A model generated the notes under the pieces. The model was not told the origin of the DNA and made no database searches. It worked only from the letters and a program-made list of their open reading frames with translations. Positions 1 to 11,141 of a stretch of DNA of 53,797 nt are shown here, piece after piece. A program made the position numbers and the translations under genes. Every line of letters starts with the position of its first letter. Within the stretch, counting starts at the first letter, position 1. This DNA is from an uncultured Hyphomicrobiales bacterium (lineage in GTDB: Bacteria; Pseudomonadota; Alphaproteobacteria; Rhizobiales; Beijerinckiaceae): assembly GCA_903825465.1 (NCBI GenBank), contig CAIKAR010000015.1:1-53797 (forward strand), written 5' to 3'.

Positions 1-456
1 CGAAACCTCGGGCTGATGATGCGCGAGGGCCTGTTGAAGGAGAATATCGACGGCGAGGCGCTCGACTGGGCCTATAAGCGCCTGTTGGCGCGGACCGAGC
101 AGCGGCGGATTCTGATGATGATTTCCGACGGCGCGCCGGTTGACGATTCAACCCTGTCGGTGAACTCGGGCAATTATCTCGAACGGCATCTGCGGCATGT
201 GATCGAGGAGATCGAGGAGCGCTCTCCGGTCGAACTCATCGCCATCGGCATCGGCCACGACGTGACGCGCTACTACCGCCGCGCCGTGACCATCGTCGAC
301 GCGGAGGAGCTTGGCGGCGCGATGACGGACAAACTCGCCGAGTTGTTCGACGAAAACGCGCCAGCCGAGCCGCAGCGCGCGCCGGAGCGGCGGCGCGCCC
401 CCCCGCCGAAAATCGAGACCCGCGCGTCGAAGCCGGTGCGGGTGGCGGTTCGCTGA
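1..456 (+). CDS. cobT: Cobaltochelatase subunit CobT, C-terminal part (5' end outside window)
   Basis: Reading frame 1 is open from the first base, so this is the 3' end of a longer gene, with about 151 codons present. The block around [19 protein letters not shown] and the following [19 protein letters not shown] stretch is characteristic of the C-terminal von Willebrand A-like domain of CobT. CobT works with CobN and CobS to insert cobalt into hydrogenobyrinate diamide in the aerobic cobalamin pathway. The last ~35 residues are a low-complexity tail rich in Pro, Arg and Ala. The MIDAS-type DxSxS motif expected upstream lies outside the window. No terminator is evident in the 109 bp that follow. 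Confidence 0.93.
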   Translation, partial: RNLGLMMREGLLKENIDGEALDWAYKRLLARTEQRRILMMISDGAPVDDSTLSVNSGNYLERHLRHVIEEIEERSPVELIAIGIGHDVTRYYRRAVTIVDAEELGGAMTDKLAELFDENAPAEPQRAPERRRAPPPKIETRASKPVRVAVR

Positions 457-565
457 TTTCGAGGCGTCGCGGAACCGTTGCAAAACCGTCATGTGGCGGC
501 GGTAGGCGGTTGCGTCCACGATTTTCGACGCGTTCAACCGACGCCGCCCCACGACGGAGAAAGCC

Positions 566-1930
566 ATGTTCCGCGCCCGCATGACACAGGCCGTGTCGGT
601 CCTCGCCCTGTCGCTCGCCGCTTTTGGCGCGCGGGCGGAAGCCCCCAAGCCCGTTCCCGGCCTCGACAAGATCAACCACATCATCGTGATTTATCTGGAG
701 AACCGCGGCTTCGACAATCTCTATGGGATGTTCCCGGGCGCCAACGGCGTCGCCAACGCGAAGGATTCGCCCAAGCAGGTCGACAAGGACGGCAAGCCCT
801 ACGACACGCTGCCGCCGGTGCTGAACAGCAACGTCAAATACGCGGTCGATTCGCGGTTTCCCGTCAACCTGCCGAACGCGCCCTACCGCGCCGAACCTTA
901 CGCTGGATTGAACCAGGTCACCGGCGACGCCTGGCACAGGTTCTATCAGGAGCAGTACCAGATCGACGGCGGCAAGATGGACAAGTTCGTCGCTTGGTCG
1001 GACGCGAGTTCGCTGGTCATGGGCTATTACGACAATTCGAAGAGCCCGATGTGGGACTACGCGAAAAAGTACGCGCTCGCCGACAACTTTTTCCACGCTG
1101 TGTTCGGCGGCTCGTTTCTCAACCATTTTTATCTGGTCTGCGCCTGCGCGCCGACATGGCCCAACGCGCCAGCGGAATATGTCGCCCAAGTCGACGACAA
1201 GGGAACCATAACGAAGGACGGCGCGGTGACGCCCGACGGCTACGCGGTCAACACCTCGCAGCCGGTCAACGGACCACACGCGGCGAGCCTCGATGAAAAA
1301 CACCTGCTGCCCGCGCAGGACATGCCGCACATCGGCGACCGGCTGGACGCCAAGAATATCGACTGGGCCTGGTATTCGGGCGGCTGGGACGACGCGGTCG
1401 CGGGCAAGCCGGATTCGGACTTCCAGTTCCACCATCAGCCTTTCGCGATGTTCAAGGACACGGCGCTGGGCACGCCCGGCGCCAAGGCGCACCTGAAGGA
1501 CGAAGACGATTTGGTCGAGGGGATCGTCAAGGGCGAGTTGCCGCCAGTGGTGTTCTTCAAGCCCATTGGCGAAGACAACGAGCACCCCGGCTACACAAAC
1601 GTCAACACGGGCGAGCACCACACCGCCGACCTGATCAAAATGATCGAGAAGAGCCCGCTGTGGAAGGATTCGCTCATCGTCGTCACCTACGACGAGAACG
1701 GCGGCATGTGGGACCACGTCGCGCCGCCGGTTGTCGACAAATGGGGGCCGGGCACGCGCGTGCCGACGCTGATCATCTCGCCCTTCGCCAAGCGGGGCTT
1801 CGTCGATCACACACAGTACGACACGACCTCGATCCTCAAGCTGATCGAGACGCGCTATGGGCTGGAGCCGCTGGCAACCCGCGACGCCGCCGTCGCCGAT
1901 CTGACGAACGCCCTCGATCTGGCGCAATAA
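566..1930 (+). CDS. Exported phosphoesterase (phospholipase C / acid phosphatase AcpA-like family)
   Basis: A 454-residue protein with an N-terminal signal peptide (residues ~1-24, cleavage near GARA-EAP). Two family motifs are visible: HIIVIYLENRGFDNLYG, with the Glu-Asn metal-site pair at residues 45-46, and YDENGGMWDHVAPP, with Asp376-Glu377. Both are typical of the PF04185 phosphoesterases, which include bacterial phospholipase C and acid phosphatase AcpA. It probably hydrolyses phosphate esters in the periplasm. The substrate (phospholipid or small phosphomonoester) cannot be told from sequence. It is a single gene with no operon partner and converges on the cta operon, sharing a terminator. 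The ATG follows GACGGAGAAAGCC, a good ribosome-binding site. Confidence 0.85.
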   Translation: MFRARMTQAVSVLALSLAAFGARAEAPKPVPGLDKINHIIVIYLENRGFDNLYGMFPGANGVANAKDSPKQVDKDGKPYDTLPPVLNSNVKYAVDSRFPVNLPNAPYRAEPYAGLNQVTGDAWHRFYQEQYQIDGGKMDKFVAWSDASSLVMGYYDNSKSPMWDYAKKYALADNFFHAVFGGSFLNHFYLVCACAPTWPNAPAEYVAQVDDKGTITKDGAVTPDGYAVNTSQPVNGPHAASLDEKHLLPAQDMPHIGDRLDAKNIDWAWYSGGWDDAVAGKPDSDFQFHHQPFAMFKDTALGTPGAKAHLKDEDDLVEGIVKGELPPVVFFKPIGEDNEHPGYTNVNTGEHHTADLIKMIEKSPLWKDSLIVVTYDENGGMWDHVAPPVVDKWGPGTRVPTLIISPFAKRGFVDHTQYDTTSILKLIETRYGLEPLATRDAAVADLTNALDLAQ

Positions 1931-1957
1931 GCGTCTCTAGGGCGGTCGGGCGAAAAC

Positions 1958-1988
1958 AAAAGGGCGGCCCTCGCGGAGCCGCCCTTTT
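1958..1988. terminator. Bidirectional intrinsic terminator between phosphoesterase and cta operon
   Basis: Perfect 11-bp inverted repeat: AAAAGGGCGGC at 1958-1968 and GCCGCCCTTTT at 1978-1988, with a 9-nt loop. The A-run on one side and T-run on the other let it terminate both convergent transcripts, the phosphoesterase from the left and the oxidase operon from the right. Confidence 0.85.
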
Positions 1989-2013
1989 CAAATCGCGACA
2001 ACGCGTGAAGGCT

Positions 2014-2886
2014 TCAGCCGGCCGCGCCTTCGATCACCGCGCCCCACGAGCCCCAAACGTAGATGCAGCAGAACAGGAACAGCCAGACCACGTCGACGAA
2101 GTGCCAGTACCAGGCGGCGAATTCGAAGCCGAGGTGATGCTCGGGCGTGAAGTGGCCGGCGTAGGCGCGGCACAGGCACACGAACAGGAAGATCGTGCCG
2201 ATGAGCACATGGAAGCCGTGGAAGCCCGTCGCCATGAAGAACGTGGCGCCGTAGATCGAATCTTTGAAGCCGAACGGCGCGTGCGCGTATTCCCACGCCT
2301 GCACGCAGGTGAAGATCATGCCGAGCAGGATGGTGAGAATCAGGCCGTTTTTCAGAGCCGCGCGGTCGTTGTGAAGCAGCCCGTGGTGCGCCCACGTGAC
2401 CGTGGTGCCGGAGGTCAGCAGGATCAACGTGTTGAGCAGCGGGAAGTGGAAGGGATCGAGAACCTCGGTGCCCTTGGGCGGCCAAACGCCGCCGGTGAAG
2501 GCGACGCGCGCTTCCTGAATGCTTTCGTTGGCGAACAGGCTGGCGTCGAAGAACGCCCAAAACCAGGCGACGAAGAACATCACTTCCGAGGCGATGAACA
2601 GGATCATGCCGTAGCGGTGGCTGATCTGCACCACGCGCGTGTGGTAGCCGCCGTGTTCGGCCTCGTTGATGACATCGCGCCACCAGGCGGCCATCACATA
2701 GAGGATGCCCGCGAATCCGACGCCGAGCAGCACCGGGCCGAGGTGAAGGCCGAAAAGCGACAGCGTCTTCATCCACATGATGGCGCCGACGGCGGTCATG
2801 AAAGCGAAGATAGAGCCCGTCAAAGGCCATGGGCTCGGATCGACCAGATGGTAGTCGTGGTTCGGTGTCGCGTGGCCGTCCGCCAT
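2014..2886 (-). CDS. ctaE: Cytochrome c oxidase subunit III
   Basis: A 290-residue polytopic membrane protein, the usual length for subunit III. It opens with MADGHATPNHDYHLVDPSPW, followed by seven hydrophobic segments. The stretch GFHGFHVLIGTIFL, with paired histidines, is a family hallmark. It stabilises the aa3-type oxidase core (subunits I and II) in the inner membrane and is thought to contribute to proton uptake and lipid binding. It is the last gene of the cta operon, 77 bp after ctaG. In many Rhizobiales a DUF983 gene and SURF1 follow; here the operon stops at the convergent terminator. Confidence 0.96.
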   Translation of the reverse strand: MADGHATPNHDYHLVDPSPWPLTGSIFAFMTAVGAIMWMKTLSLFGLHLGPVLLGVGFAGILYVMAAWWRDVINEAEHGGYHTRVVQISHRYGMILFIASEVMFFVAWFWAFFDASLFANESIQEARVAFTGGVWPPKGTEVLDPFHFPLLNTLILLTSGTTVTWAHHGLLHNDRAALKNGLILTILLGMIFTCVQAWEYAHAPFGFKDSIYGATFFMATGFHGFHVLIGTIFLFVCLCRAYAGHFTPEHHLGFEFAAWYWHFVDVVWLFLFCCIYVWGSWGAVIEGAAG

Positions 2887-2963
2887 GTTCTGTCCCTTTT
2901 GCCCAGGCTCGAAGAGCCGTTTGCCCCAGTTGTTCGCCGCCGGTCAAGGCGGCGTTATGCCGC

Positions 2964-3539
2964 TTAAAACTTCCGTTCCGCGGCCGCCGCGCTTTTGTCC
3001 GCCACGGGATAGAGCACGTAGGAAAGCGTGATGTTGTCGACGTGCGCCATGGTGGCGTCTTTTTCCAGCGCGGGATCGAGATAGAACACGACGGGCCATT
3101 CCGCCGTCTCGCCCGCCTCGAGCCGCTGTTCGGAAAAACAGAAGCAGGAAATCTTGTCGAAAAACGCCCCGGACTGCTCGGGGCTGACGTTGTAGCCGGC
3201 GACCGCGGAGATCGCGTGGTCCGAGGCGTTGTGCGCCTTGAAGAACACGGTTTTGGTTTCGCCGGCGCGGACATCGACGACCGGGATTTCCGGCGTGAGC
3301 GTCCACGGCAGGGCGGCGGCGATGTTGGTGTCGAAGCGCACGCTCAGCACGCGCGTTCCCTCCACGGTTGGCGCGGCTTTCGACACCTGGGTCGTGCCGC
3401 CGTATCCCGTGGCGGCGCAAAAGGCGCGGTAGAGCGGAACCGCGGCGAAGGCCATGCCTAGCATCCCGAGCGCGGCGGCCGCGACCGGAAGCGCCACGGC
3501 GCGGTTGCGCGCCCCGGATTTCGCGGTGGGCTCTTTCAT
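2964..3539 (-). CDS. ctaG: Cytochrome c oxidase assembly protein CtaG/Cox11
   Basis: A 191-residue protein with one N-terminal membrane anchor (residues ~16-36) and a periplasmic copper-binding domain. The CFCF motif at residues 132-135 is the Cox11 copper site, and the conserved Cys41 lies just after the anchor (YRAFCAATGYGGT). Cox11/CtaG delivers copper to the CuB centre of subunit I. The start codon overlaps the stop of the small upstream membrane gene by 4 bp (ATGA), so the two are translationally coupled. Confidence 0.95.
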   Translation of the reverse strand: MKEPTAKSGARNRAVALPVAAAALGMLGMAFAAVPLYRAFCAATGYGGTTQVSKAAPTVEGTRVLSVRFDTNIAAALPWTLTPEIPVVDVRAGETKTVFFKAHNASDHAISAVAGYNVSPEQSGAFFDKISCFCFSEQRLEAGETAEWPVVFYLDPALEKDATMAHVDNITLSYVLYPVADKSAAAAERKF

Positions 3540-3706
3540 AGGGGCGTCCTCAGGATGCCGGGGCCAAGCTTGACGATCGTGACGGCGTAGAAGAGCGCCA
3601 CGAGCGCGCCAATCGCCAGGCCAACCGCGATATTGCGGGCGCGGCGGCTCCGCAGTTCCTGTTCCGTCAGCGCGCGGGGAACGAATGAATTGTCTGGACC
3701 TGCCAT
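3536..3706 (-). CDS. Small single-pass membrane protein of the cta operon (CoxF-like)
   Basis: A 56-residue ORF starting MAGPDNSFVPRALTEQ, with a basic stretch (RSRRARN) at ~20-25 and one transmembrane helix at ~26-46. It sits exactly between ctaB and ctaG: its stop overlaps the ctaG start by 4 bp, and its start is 5 bp after the ctaB stop. Small proteins in this slot are common in alphaproteobacterial oxidase operons and are annotated CoxF or hypothetical. The role is probably in assembly or stability of the oxidase, inferred only from context. Confidence 0.75.
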   Translation of the reverse strand: MAGPDNSFVPRALTEQELRSRRARNIAVGLAIGALVALFYAVTIVKLGPGILRTPL

Positions 3707-3710
3707 AACG

Positions 3711-4655
3711 CTATTTCCAGATCGCGAGGAGCGGGGGAAGGCTGTTCTCCACGACCAACGCCGCGAAAAGCGCGAAAAGATAGAAGATCGACACGAAGAA
3801 CATCCGCATGGCGATCCGGTTGGCGGCGTCGCCCTCGCGGACGCGATAGACGCTCGCGGCGCAGGCCAGCATCGCCGCGCCACCCACCACCGCCACGACG
3901 CCATAGGCGGCGGAGGCGAAACCCATCAGCCACGGCAGCGCGCCAACCGGCGCCAGAACTAGCGTGTACAGGAGAATTTCAAGGCGCGTCCTGGCGGGCC
4001 CCTTGACGTTGGGCATCATCGGCACGCCCGCGCGGCCGTATTCGTCGGATTTCACCAGCGCCAGCGCCCAAAAATGCGGCGGCGTCCAGATGAATATGAT
4101 GGCGAAGAGAACGAGGCTCTCGACGCCAATGGTGCCCGTCGCGGCGGCGTAGGCGACGACCGGCGGCAACGCGCCGGCGGCGCCGCCAATGACGATGTTT
4201 TGCGGGGTCGAGCGCTTCAGCCACATCGTGTAGACGATCGCGTAAAACAGAATCGTGAAGGCGAGCAGCGCTCCCGCGAGCAGGTTGGCGACAACGCCAA
4301 GCGTCAGCGTCGACATAACGGCGAGAATGAGCCCGAACGCCAACGCCTCGGTCGGCGTGACGCGGCCCGCCGGAACAGGGCGGGTTTTCGTGCGGGTCAT
4401 CAGCGCGTCTATGTCGGCGTCGTACCACATGTTGAGCGCGCCCGACGCGCCCGCGCCAACCGCGATCGCGAGAAGCGACGCCACCGCCACCACAGGATGA
4501 ACGTGGTTCGGCGCGATCAGCAACCCCGCCAGCGCCGTGAAGACGACAAGCGACATCACCCGCGGTTTCAGCAACGCGAGGAAATCCCGGGGCTCGGCGG
4601 TCGAATAGCCCGCCTGCGAGCGCGCGATCGCGTCTCCGTCGGTGGCGAAACTCAT
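3711..4655 (-). CDS. ctaB: Protoheme IX farnesyltransferase (heme O synthase)
   Basis: A 314-residue UbiA-family prenyltransferase with about nine membrane segments. The diphosphate/Mg-binding motif [15 protein letters not shown] (acidic residues at 79-83) and the following RP are the signature of CtaB/CyoE. It farnesylates protoheme to heme O, the precursor of heme A used by subunit I. It lies 93 bp downstream of ctaD in the same operon. Confidence 0.96.
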   Translation of the reverse strand: MSFATDGDAIARSQAGYSTAEPRDFLALLKPRVMSLVVFTALAGLLIAPNHVHPVVAVASLLAIAVGAGASGALNMWYDADIDALMTRTKTRPVPAGRVTPTEALAFGLILAVMSTLTLGVVANLLAGALLAFTILFYAIVYTMWLKRSTPQNIVIGGAAGALPPVVAYAAATGTIGVESLVLFAIIFIWTPPHFWALALVKSDEYGRAGVPMMPNVKGPARTRLEILLYTLVLAPVGALPWLMGFASAAYGVVAVVGGAAMLACAASVYRVREGDAANRIAMRMFFVSIFYLFALFAALVVENSLPPLLAIWK

Positions 4656-4748
4656 TGCGTTTTTCCTGGTGGCCGCGGCGCGCGGCCCGATTTCAAGAAA
4701 CTGGAACGGCGCGCGCGAAGAACAACCGCGCGCGCCCCGTTGTGGATG

Positions 4749-7339
<2,591 letters not shown>

Positions 7340-7663
7340 GTCGATTCAACGCTCCTGGCGCGCCGGTCAAACCGGTCTGTTGCCCCGGTCGCGCCACCGC
7401 GCGACCCCCTCGTCCCGAAACCGCGCGAAGCGGCCCCATCGGCGAGCGAAAAACCACAATCCGCGAGCCGTGGCAACTCGCCGCGCGCTTCATTCACCGC
7501 GACATTTGGGCGCGCAAGCCAAGGTCGCCCGCCTTGACAGGCGCGTCTTGTATGCTAGCGCCGATCCGCAATCGCCGTTTTTCCGTCCGATTCCCGGTTC
7601 AGAGGGGCGCGGATCGGAACCGGAACCGCCATTCAGGGCGGCGACCGGCGCACAGGAGCTCCA
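7340..7663. promoter_or_regulatory. Divergent intergenic region between ctaC and the IalB-like gene
   Basis: This 324-bp gap holds no convincing ORF. It must carry the promoters for both directions. A TTGACA hexamer occurs near 7535 reading toward the IalB gene, but no good -10 box sits at 16-18 bp spacing, so no promoter is called. No riboswitch-like or strong repeat structure was recognised. Confidence 0.4.
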
Positions 7664-8191
7664 ATGGTGTCTTTCGCCGCATACCGTGCCGCCGCGACGT
7701 TCGCGGCCGCGACGCTCGCCGGCCTGTTCGCTTGCGTCGGCGCGTCGGCGCCGGCCGCGGCCCAGGGCGCCGTGAAGAGCAAATTCGGCGATTGGGAGAT
7801 GCGGTGCGAGACGCCTCCCGGCGCCAGTCGGGAGCAGTGCGCCCTCATCCAGTCCATTCAGGCCGAGGACAAGCCAAACGTCTCTCTCGTGATCATCGTG
7901 TTGAAGACCGCCGACGGGAAGTCCCGGCTGTTGCGCGTCGTCACCCAGCTTGGCGTGTTGCTGCCAGCCGGGCTCGGCCTCAAGATTGATCAGGTGGATG
8001 TCGGCCGGGCCGGCTTTGTGCGCTGCCTCGCCACGGGCTGCGTCGCCGAAGTCGTGATGGAAGACAAGTTGATCGATCAACTTGGCGCCGGCAAGAACGC
8101 CACCTTCAACGTGTTCAACACGCCCGAGGAAGGCGTCGGAATTCCCTTGGCGCTCGCCGGGTTCAAGGAAGGCTTCGCGAAATTGCCCTGA
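7664..8191 (+). CDS. Invasion-associated locus B (IalB) family protein
   Basis: A 175-residue exported protein with a signal peptide at ~1-34 (cleavage near PAAAQG). The mature start SKFGDWEMRCETPPG and the later QCALIQSIQAE are characteristic of the IalB family (PF06776), with the paired cysteines expected to form a disulfide. The family is widespread in Rhizobiales, including free-living species. The name comes from Bartonella erythrocyte invasion, and the biochemical role elsewhere is unknown. The ATG follows CAGGAGCTCCA, a good ribosome-binding site. Confidence 0.85.
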   Translation: MVSFAAYRAAATFAAATLAGLFACVGASAPAAAQGAVKSKFGDWEMRCETPPGASREQCALIQSIQAEDKPNVSLVIIVLKTADGKSRLLRVVTQLGVLLPAGLGLKIDQVDVGRAGFVRCLATGCVAEVVMEDKLIDQLGAGKNATFNVFNTPEEGVGIPLALAGFKEGFAKLP

Positions 8192-8213
8192 ACCGGTCTT
8201 TTGCCCTGAGCCC

Positions 8214-8227
8214 ATCGGCTAGCCGAT
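8214..8227. repeat. 14-bp perfect palindrome ATCGGCTAGCCGAT
   Basis: Fully symmetric sequence 22 bp after the IalB gene stop and ~55 bp before the lipoprotein start. It could be an operator half-site pair or the stem of a weak transcript end. No T-run follows, so a terminator is not favoured. Confidence 0.3.
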
Positions 8228-8281
8228 CCCGGAAAACGTCTCTATAAGCCCACGCTCGCGTGCGGCGTGGAGGGTGCGGAA

Positions 8282-8899
8282 ATGCGGATGTATGTCGGGC
8301 CATTGGCCGCGCTGGCGGTTCTTGCCACGCTTGGTTTGGGCGGTTGCGGGAGCAAGGAAGACGACGTCGGCAACACGGTTGGCAATCTTTTCGCGTTCAA
8401 TTCGACGACCGCTCCTCCCCTGACGGCGGCGAATAGGTCCAACGACGTGGTTTGCCCGCCTGTGCTGGTCGCCGAGGGGCAGGCTTCCTATCGCATCTAC
8501 GCCGGCGCCGACAAATCCAACGCGGGCGTGAAACAGCAATTCGCCCTGGGCGCCCTGTCGCGCGATTGCGACACGAATGGCGGGTCGATCAACCTTCGCC
8601 TTGGCATTTCCGGATACGTCCAGGCCGGCCCGGCGGGAGGGGCCGGAGCGTTCACCGTGCCCGTCAAGGTCGTGGTGCGCCGCGAGAGCGATCAGGCGCC
8701 GGTGGAGGTCAGAACCTACAAGATTTCGGCGGCGATCGCGCCCAGCGAAGCCTCCGCTCCGTTTTCGCTGGTGACCGATCCTATTGCCTTGCCTTCGCTC
8801 AGCAAGGACGCCGACACCGATTATTCGGTCTATGTCGGCTTCGACGCGGGCGCTCCGGACGCGCCCAAGGCCCCCGCCAAGCGCCGCAAGCGCGGCTGA
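8282..8899 (+). CDS. Small conserved-type lipoprotein of unknown function
   Basis: About 205 residues from ATG 8282 (MRMYVGPLAALAV). An in-frame ATG at 8267 gives five more residues, and another lies at 8288. A clear lipobox LGGC near residue 22 marks a signal-peptidase II lipoprotein. The mature part is beta-rich with no motif I recognise. It has a DDVGNTVGNLFAFNS stretch after the anchor and a short basic C-terminus (PAKRRKRG). It lies 90 bp after the IalB-family gene on the same strand, so co-transcription is possible. Function unknown. Confidence 0.72.
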   Translation: MRMYVGPLAALAVLATLGLGGCGSKEDDVGNTVGNLFAFNSTTAPPLTAANRSNDVVCPPVLVAEGQASYRIYAGADKSNAGVKQQFALGALSRDCDTNGGSINLRLGISGYVQAGPAGGAGAFTVPVKVVVRRESDQAPVEVRTYKISAAIAPSEASAPFSLVTDPIALPSLSKDADTDYSVYVGFDAGAPDAPKAPAKRRKRG

Positions 8900-8998
8900 T
8901 CGACGCCGGTGGAATTGTCGCGACGGCGCGCGATAACGCGTTCTTAGTCAAGGTCGCGACATTTTGGAACCAATCCGTTCACGCGCGATTTATCGAAC

Positions 8999-9361
8999 AT
9001 GCGCGAGTTCACACATCCCCATCGCGTTCTGGTCGTTGAGGACGAGCCCTTGCTGCTCCTCGACATGCTGGAATGCTTCGCCGACGCGGGCATAGGCGCC
9101 TTGAAGGCCGGCTGCGCGGCGGAAGCGTTCGAACAGATCGAGCGAAACCCCGACATCGACGTGCTGTTCACCGACGTGAACATGCCGGGCGGGTTCGATG
9201 GCGTGGATTTGGCGCGACACGTTCGCCTGACGCGGCCCGACATGAAGGTGTTTGTCACGTCGGGCGAGTTCAGGCCGTCGCCTGAACAGGATTTCACGCG
9301 GTTCGTTCCGAAGCCCTATGATCCGGTGGAAGTCATTGAGCTTATGTCGCGGCTTTTCTGA
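8999..9361 (+). CDS. Stand-alone response-regulator receiver domain
   Basis: A 120-residue CheY-like receiver with no output domain. The acidic pocket is visible (VEDEPLLL, residues 13-16), as are the phospho-acceptor Asp59 in LFTDVNMPGG, the Ser/Thr switch in VFVTSGE and the conserved Lys in FVPKPYD. The FTDVNMPG form is common in receivers paired with HWE/PAS-type histidine kinases of Rhizobiales. No kinase is encoded nearby, so its partner is elsewhere. It ends 12 bp before the convergent SH3 gene. Confidence 0.85.
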   Translation: MREFTHPHRVLVVEDEPLLLLDMLECFADAGIGALKAGCAAEAFEQIERNPDIDVLFTDVNMPGGFDGVDLARHVRLTRPDMKVFVTSGEFRPSPEQDFTRFVPKPYDPVEVIELMSRLF

Positions 9362-9373
9362 GCGCCGCGCAGG

Positions 9374-9922
9374 CTAGATCTTCTCGTCGGGGTAGACGCC
9401 CCAGAGGTCGGTCTGGGCGATATAGCCATCGTATCCCTCGCCGAAAATACGGCACCACGAAGCGTCGCAGCTTTTGATATGGGCGAGCACCCCCGCCTGG
9501 ACGTTGGCGGCGATATCGGCGTTGGCGGACGGTTTCGCGCGGATCGAGAACACCTGGCCTTTCTTCCAGGGCGCGACAAGCGCCGTCCTCAGTCCCGACA
9601 GCAGGGACTTTTGCACCCAGCCTTCAGTCCCTTCAGAGTCGCGAATGCGCCGCCAGGCGTCGAATTCCGCCATCACCTCGACAGGCAGGCCCGCGCGCTG
9701 GAATATCCACGCCGTGCGGTGATCCATCGAGGGGCCTTCGCGCAGGTTGACGCGGTCCGACTTCAAACTCACGTAGCGGGGCACCGGCAGCCCCGTGGAC
9801 GTGCCAAGAGCCTGTCCGCCGGCGCTCAACGCTGGCGACGTTCCCGCGAACGCGAGGGCGGCTGTGGCCCCCGCCATTCGGATGTTCACAAAACGACGGG
9901 AAAACTCGACACGCATCGCCAT
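9374..9922 (-). CDS. Exported protein with two bacterial SH3-like domains
   Basis: A 182-residue protein with an N-terminal signal segment (residues ~12-32), then two SH3b-type repeats. The first contains DRVNLREGPSMDHRTAW and ends EGWVQKSLLSG. The second has FSIRAKPSANADIAA followed by SWCRIFGEGYDGYIAQ. SH3b domains typically bind peptidoglycan or other cell-wall ligands. Start uncertain: ATG 9922 or ATG 9916 (MRVEFSRR). It is divergent from the hydroxyacid dehydrogenase, with ~217 bp between them holding no recognised element. Confidence 0.82.
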   Translation of the reverse strand: MAMRVEFSRRFVNIRMAGATAALAFAGTSPALSAGGQALGTSTGLPVPRYVSLKSDRVNLREGPSMDHRTAWIFQRAGLPVEVMAEFDAWRRIRDSEGTEGWVQKSLLSGLRTALVAPWKKGQVFSIRAKPSANADIAANVQAGVLAHIKSCDASWCRIFGEGYDGYIAQTDLWGVYPDEKI

Positions 9923-10139
9923 GGCCCCGTTGCGCCGCGGTCGCCAGAGCGGCGCGGCGGTCGGTGAAGAGCCTCAATTTGAGGCCCGCGTGGTTAAGGC
10001 CCGATGAATGCGGCGAAAAATCGCCGATGGCGCCAAAAACCGCCATGGCGCGAAGCCGAAGCCGGCCTTTCGCGGGCGGCGGCAAATAGCTCGTGCCGCG
10101 GCCCGTGAAATCGGGCTAAAAAGGATTCTGGAGATTCGC

Positions 10140-11135
10140 ATGAACAAGCCGAAGCCCCTCGTCGTCGTCACCCGCCGCCTGCCGGATTCGGTCGAGACGC
10201 GGATGTGCGAGTTGTTCGAAACCCGCCTCAACCACGACGATGTCCCCATGGCGCCCGACGTTCTCGCGGCGGCGCTCGCCGAGGCCGACGCGCTGGTGCC
10301 CACGGTCACGGACCGCATCGACGCGGCGGTGATCGCGAAAGCCGGAGATCGCCTGAAGCTCATCGCCAATTTCGGCAACGGCGTCGACAACATCGACGTG
10401 TCGGCGGCGGCGGCGCGCGGCATCGCGGTCACCAACACCCCCGGCGTTTTGACCGAGGACACCGCCGACATGACGATGGCGTTGATTCTCGCGGTCGCGC
10501 GCCGGCTGGCCGAGGGCGCCCGTGTCGTCCCCGGCGGCGACTGGTCGGGCTGGTCGCCCACCTGGATGCTGGGATCGCGCATCACGGGAAAACGGCTCGG
10601 GATCGTCGGCATGGGCCGCATCGGTCAGGCGCTGGCGAAGCGGGCGCGCGCCTTCGGCCTGTCGATCCACTACCACAACCGCCGCCGCCTCGCGCCCGCG
10701 CTCGAAGCCTCGCTCGGCGCGACCTACTGGGATTCGCTCGATCAGATGCTGGCGCGCATGGACATCGTGTCGGTGAACTGCCCGCACACGCCGGCGACCT
10801 ATCACCTGCTGTCGGCGCGCCGGCTGAAAATGCTGCCGCCCCGGGCGATCGTCGTCAACACCGCGCGCGGCGAAATCATCGACGAGGCGACGCTGGCGAA
10901 GATGCTGGAGGCGGGCGAACTCGCCGGCGCCGGGCTCGACGTGTTCGAGCACGAGCCGGCGGTGTCGCCGAAACTCGTTCGCCTCGCGAAGATGGGCAAA
11001 GTGACCCTGTTGCCGCACATGGGCTCGGCGACGCGGGAAGGCCGCGTCGAGATGGGCGAAAAAGTGATCGTCAACATCAAGGCGTTCTGGGACGGGCATC
11101 GCCCGCCCGACCGCGTTTTGCCGGACATGATTTGA
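10140..11135 (+). CDS. NAD(P)-dependent 2-hydroxyacid dehydrogenase (glyoxylate/hydroxypyruvate reductase-like)
   Basis: A 331-residue D-isomer-specific 2-hydroxyacid dehydrogenase. It shows NFGNGVDNIDV, the Rossmann motif GIVGMGRIG (GxGxxG), the catalytic-Arg segment VVNTARGE, Glu in DVFEHEP and the catalytic His in LLPHMGSAT. It probably reduces glyoxylate or hydroxypyruvate; the exact substrate is not fixed by sequence. The start MNKPKPLVVVTRR was chosen because it begins right at the domain and follows GGAGATTCGC; the frame is open upstream but without domain content. It converges on the glycine cleavage operon (6-bp gap), consistent with a local C2 (glycine/glyoxylate/serine) theme. Confidence 0.9.
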   Translation: MNKPKPLVVVTRRLPDSVETRMCELFETRLNHDDVPMAPDVLAAALAEADALVPTVTDRIDAAVIAKAGDRLKLIANFGNGVDNIDVSAAAARGIAVTNTPGVLTEDTADMTMALILAVARRLAEGARVVPGGDWSGWSPTWMLGSRITGKRLGIVGMGRIGQALAKRARAFGLSIHYHNRRRLAPALEASLGATYWDSLDQMLARMDIVSVNCPHTPATYHLLSARRLKMLPPRAIVVNTARGEIIDEATLAKMLEAGELAGAGLDVFEHEPAVSPKLVRLAKMGKVTLLPHMGSATREGRVEMGEKVIVNIKAFWDGHRPPDRVLPDMI

Positions 11136-11141
11136 CGGGCG

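Noticed and set aside
236-1927. Long open frame of 563 codons on the minus strand opposite the phosphoesterase
   Set aside because: It is the GC-rich shadow of a well-supported plus-strand gene; its translation is Arg/Val/Asp-rich with no family motif. Similar long antisense frames at 4074-5837, 19643-21832, 24029-25711 and 46760-48541 are rejected for the same reason.
7530-7560. Promoter TTGACA...TATGCT upstream of the IalB gene
   Set aside because: The spacing is about 11 bp, too short for a sigma-70 promoter.
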